This document shows, one piece after another, positions 61,828 through 64,000 of a stretch of 64,000 nt of DNA. The position numbers and the translations under genes are program-made. How positions within the stretch are numbered: the first letter of the stretch is position 1; every line of letters begins with the position of its first letter. The notes under the pieces were generated by a model, which made no database searches, was not told the DNA's origin, and was given only the letters and a program-made list of their open reading frames with translations. Source of the stretch: Runella zeae DSM 19591 (lineage in GTDB: Bacteria > Bacteroidota > Bacteroidia > Cytophagales > Spirosomataceae). The stretch is from NCBI RefSeq assembly GCF_000423565.1, contig NZ_KE384037.1, positions 248,001-312,000 on the forward strand, in the 5' to 3' direction.

Positions 61828-64000
61828 TTACAAACCTATGTTTAGCCCCACCATGAAAACGCGAGGTTTGGGATAAGCATACAAATCAACCCCTTGGTCA
61901 AAAGCCGAGCCCGAAGTAGAAACTTCTGGGTCATAGCCTTCATACTTAGTGCTCAGGAAGAAGTTTTGTACCGAAGCAAATGCCCTTAACCGATTGAGAT
62001 GAATTTTTTCGATCACCTTCGTAGGGAAGCGATAAGAAAGCAGCAAGTTGCGACCTCTTAAGAAAGAGCCATCACGTACGCGGTCGGTGTCGTTGTTGGT
62101 ATTATAACCTGCCGATACAGGTCTGAGCTGAGCGAGCGGTGTATTTTGATTTTCGGGCGTCCATGCATTCAATACAGTCTTGAAGCTATTGGCGATACCG
62201 GTGCGGTCTTCGGCGGAGTGCTTACTTCTAAACAACACATCGTTGCCATACATAAACTGCAAATCTACGGTAAGCTCAAAATTGCGGTGAGCCAGTGTAT
62301 TGATTAAGGTTCCGAATCCATCAGGGATTCCTTTTCCGATAATAACGCGGTCGTTGTCGTTGATACGACCATCTCCGTTCACATCTTGGTATTTGATGTC
62401 ACCTGGCTTTTTCAGATATTTGGCCGCTTCTGATTCTTCATTCAAGCTCCAAGTACCTTGGTGTACAAATCCAAAAAACGAACCTACAGGCTGTCCTTCA
62501 CGGATGATTGTAGAACCATTGAAAATATCTGCGCCACCTGTGAGGGCAATTACTCTATTTCGGTTAATAGAAATATTGAAAGTAGAATTCCATGAGAAAT
62601 TAGGGCGCGCAAAATTGACGGTATTGATACCCAACTCTATCCCACGGTTTTCCATGCTTCCTACGTTTTGGCTAACGGTCGTAAAACCGCTACTCGACGG
62701 TACGGGTGCGCTCAGAAGCATATCGGTAGTAAGCTTACGATACACATCGGCTTCGAGCATGATGCGATTGTTGAAAAGCCCTATTTCTACCCCAGCATCC
62801 ACTTGGGTGGTTTTTTCCCAGCGTAAATCTGGGTTTGCCAAGCGGTTTACGCCAATCCCAATCTGACGAGCATTATTGAAAATCACTGAATAATTGCCCA
62901 ATCCTGCCAAGGCTTGGTAAGCGGTGATTTCGGAGTTGCCCGTAACGCCAAAGCTAGTACGCAGTTTTAAATTGGAAACAAAAGGCAGATTTTTCATAAA
63001 ATCTTCCTCTATCACCCTCCATGCCAAAGCTGCCGACGGAAATACCGCATAGCGATTGGCCGAACCAAACTTAGAAGACCCATCTATACGTCCCGTAAAG
63101 GTTAGTAAGTACTTTTCCTTTAAGTTGTAGTTAAAACGCCCAAAATACGAGTTCAAGCCATACGCACTCACTCCCGACGAAGGTGCCAAGGCTACCGCAC
63201 CTGCACCAAGATTGTTGAACTGAAAATAGTCATCTTGGAAACGCTGTGCACGCGCTACCGAATTGAATCTATCTACGTGCTGCCAAGCAAGCCCCAACAA
63301 GGCATTGAGCGAATGGTCTTTGTTTATCTTTTTGTTGTAAGTAAGATAGTTTTCAAACTGCCAAGAATTGTGGCGTTCATTGGTAATGGAAGCATCACCG
63401 CCCTGATTACGAGAGATATAGTTGAGAGTCCGTCCACCGTAGTAATCTATTCGTTGATTGATGATGTTGGTTCCGAGGGTAGTTCTTAGCTCCAACCCTT
63501 TGGCTAAGTTGATATTGGTATAAATATTACCCAACATCGTTTGGGTTTTTAGATAATACAAACGCTCCGTAGCCACGTGGATAGGATTGCCACCACCTTC
63601 CATACCGGGATAGTCTTCATTACCACCCCAGCGGCCATCAGGGTATTTTACAGGAATGATAGGCAGCGCTTCTAGTACCTGACGCATCGCGATGATTCCA
63701 CCGGCACCGAGCGGGTCTACTTGGCTTTCATTTTGGTCATTGTAACTCAAGCTACCACCTACTTTGAGCCATTTTTTGATTTGACTATCCATCACAAAAC
63801 GTCCCGAAAAACGTTTGAGCCAAGAGCCTTGCATCAACCCGTCTTCGTTGCGATAACCAAGGTATAGGCCAAAATTATCTTTGGAATTTCCGCCCGTAAA
63901 AGAAAGTTGGTGATTTTGGGTAAATGCCTTGCGGAAAGCCTCATCTTGCCAATCGGTATCGTATAGGGGTTTGCCGTTGGCATCAAATAGCAGAGGATTA
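61828..64000 (-). CDS. SusC/RagA-family TonB-dependent transporter, N-terminus beyond the window (locus 3)
   Basis: At least 724 C-terminal residues of a SusC-type barrel; the frame is open through the right edge, where it reads NPLLFDANGKPLYDTDWQDE and then AFTQNHQLSFTGGNSKDNFG. An internal Met at 63837 is not the start. Barrel features include FSGRFVMDSQIKKWLKVGGS, LLTFTGRIDGSSKFG, FPSAALAWRVIEEDFM, LRTSFGVTGNSEI, NPDLRWEKTTQVDAG and the C-terminal PKPRVFMVGLNIGL. Signal peptide, STN or carboxypeptidase-like domains and most of the plug are outside the window, so sigma/FecR control cannot be judged. Confidence 0.95.
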   Translation of the reverse strand, partial: NPLLFDANGKPLYDTDWQDEAFRKAFTQNHQLSFTGGNSKDNFGLYLGYRNEDGLMQGSWLKRFSGRFVMDSQIKKWLKVGGSLSYNDQNESQVDPLGAGGIIAMRQVLEALPIIPVKYPDGRWGGNEDYPGMEGGGNPIHVATERLYYLKTQTMLGNIYTNINLAKGLELRTTLGTNIINQRIDYYGGRTLNYISRNQGGDASITNERHNSWQFENYLTYNKKINKDHSLNALLGLAWQHVDRFNSVARAQRFQDDYFQFNNLGAGAVALAPSSGVSAYGLNSYFGRFNYNLKEKYLLTFTGRIDGSSKFGSANRYAVFPSAALAWRVIEEDFMKNLPFVSNLKLRTSFGVTGNSEITAYQALAGLGNYSVIFNNARQIGIGVNRLANPDLRWEKTTQVDAGVEIGLFNNRIMLEADVYRKLTTDMLLSAPVPSSSGFTTVSQNVGSMENRGIELGINTVNFARPNFSWNSTFNISINRNRVIALTGGADIFNGSTIIREGQPVGSFFGFVHQGTWSLNEESEAAKYLKKPGDIKYQDVNGDGRINDNDRVIIGKGIPDGFGTLINTLAHRNFELTVDLQFMYGNDVLFRSKHSAEDRTGIANSFKTVLNAWTPENQNTPLAQLRPVSAGYNTNNDTDRVRDGSFLRGRNLLLSYRFPTKVIEKIHLNRLRAFASVQNFFLSTKYEGYDPEVSTSGSAFDQGVDLYAYPKPRVFMVGLNIGL

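Noticed and set aside
62300-62866. 188-codon plus-strand open frame inside the third SusC
   Set aside because: Antisense shadow of the conserved barrel region.
1-64000. CRISPR arrays, tRNA/rRNA genes, intact insertion sequences
   Set aside because: No regularly spaced repeats, cloverleaf-like runs, rRNA-like sequence or transposase frames were noticed on reading; a dedicated scan was not possible.

Overview
The window is from a gliding, Gram-negative Bacteroidota, most likely a member of the Cytophagales (Runella/Emticicia/Spirosoma-like; the genus is a guess). The evidence is gldH, a CHU_C-type (type IX secretion-associated) giant surface protein, three SusC/SusD pairs, two ECF sigma/FecR modules, standalone LytTR and Y_Y_Y-type regulators, TAnnTTTG-like promoters and few clear Shine-Dalgarno sites. 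No tRNA, rRNA, CRISPR array or intact insertion sequence was seen.

Layout. 1-9.8 kb is housekeeping and envelope: a Wzx-like flippase, gldH, a LON-domain protein, guanine deaminase, an FAD amine oxidase, two glycosyltransferases, a hotdog thioesterase, rpmB, a LytTR regulator and ruvB. 9.9-13.5 kb is one 1210-residue PKD/CHU_C surface protein. 13.7-17.4 kb is a sugar or polyol set: exported isomerase-like TIM barrel, MFS carrier and Tat-exported Gfo/Idh/MocA oxidoreductase. 17.5-20.2 kb holds a lipoprotein and a histidine kinase/LuxR-type regulator pair whose kinase starts with TTG inside a terminator-like hairpin. 20.2-27.9 kb is an accessory island of poorly known genes, very AT-rich at its left end: a membrane protein, a glycine-tailed protein next to a papain-like cysteine protease, a PLAT/DM9 secreted protein, an orphan protein, a metzincin-like metalloprotease and a TSP3/DM9 secreted protein.

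From 27.9 kb nearly everything is on the minus strand. SDR and higBA (toxin gene broken by an early amber codon) lie at 28-29.4 kb. The first SusCD locus (29.5-44.9 kb) reads sigma factor, FecR, SusC, SusD, four tandem exported polysaccharide-pyruvyl-transferase-like paralogues, a GH88 unsaturated uronyl hydrolase and an Old Yellow Enzyme relative. The second (45.9-55.8 kb) reads sigma factor, FecR, SusC, SusD and two exported FAD oxidoreductases, with no glycosidase. The third (56-64 kb, cut by the window end) reads SusC, SusD, a ThuA protein and a 1052-residue SGNH-like/propeller/cytochrome c fusion.

How they fit together. Each SusCD pair imports a ligand across the outer membrane. In the first two loci SusC has an N-terminal STN domain that can signal through FecR to the ECF sigma factor, and both sigma genes share a promoter-like motif. 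The first locus probably handles an acidic, uronate-containing glycan; the exported pyruvyl-transferase-fold proteins are its unexplained part. The second and third loci look oxidative (flavin and haem enzymes). The least described parts are the four-paralogue array and the 20.2-27.9 kb island.
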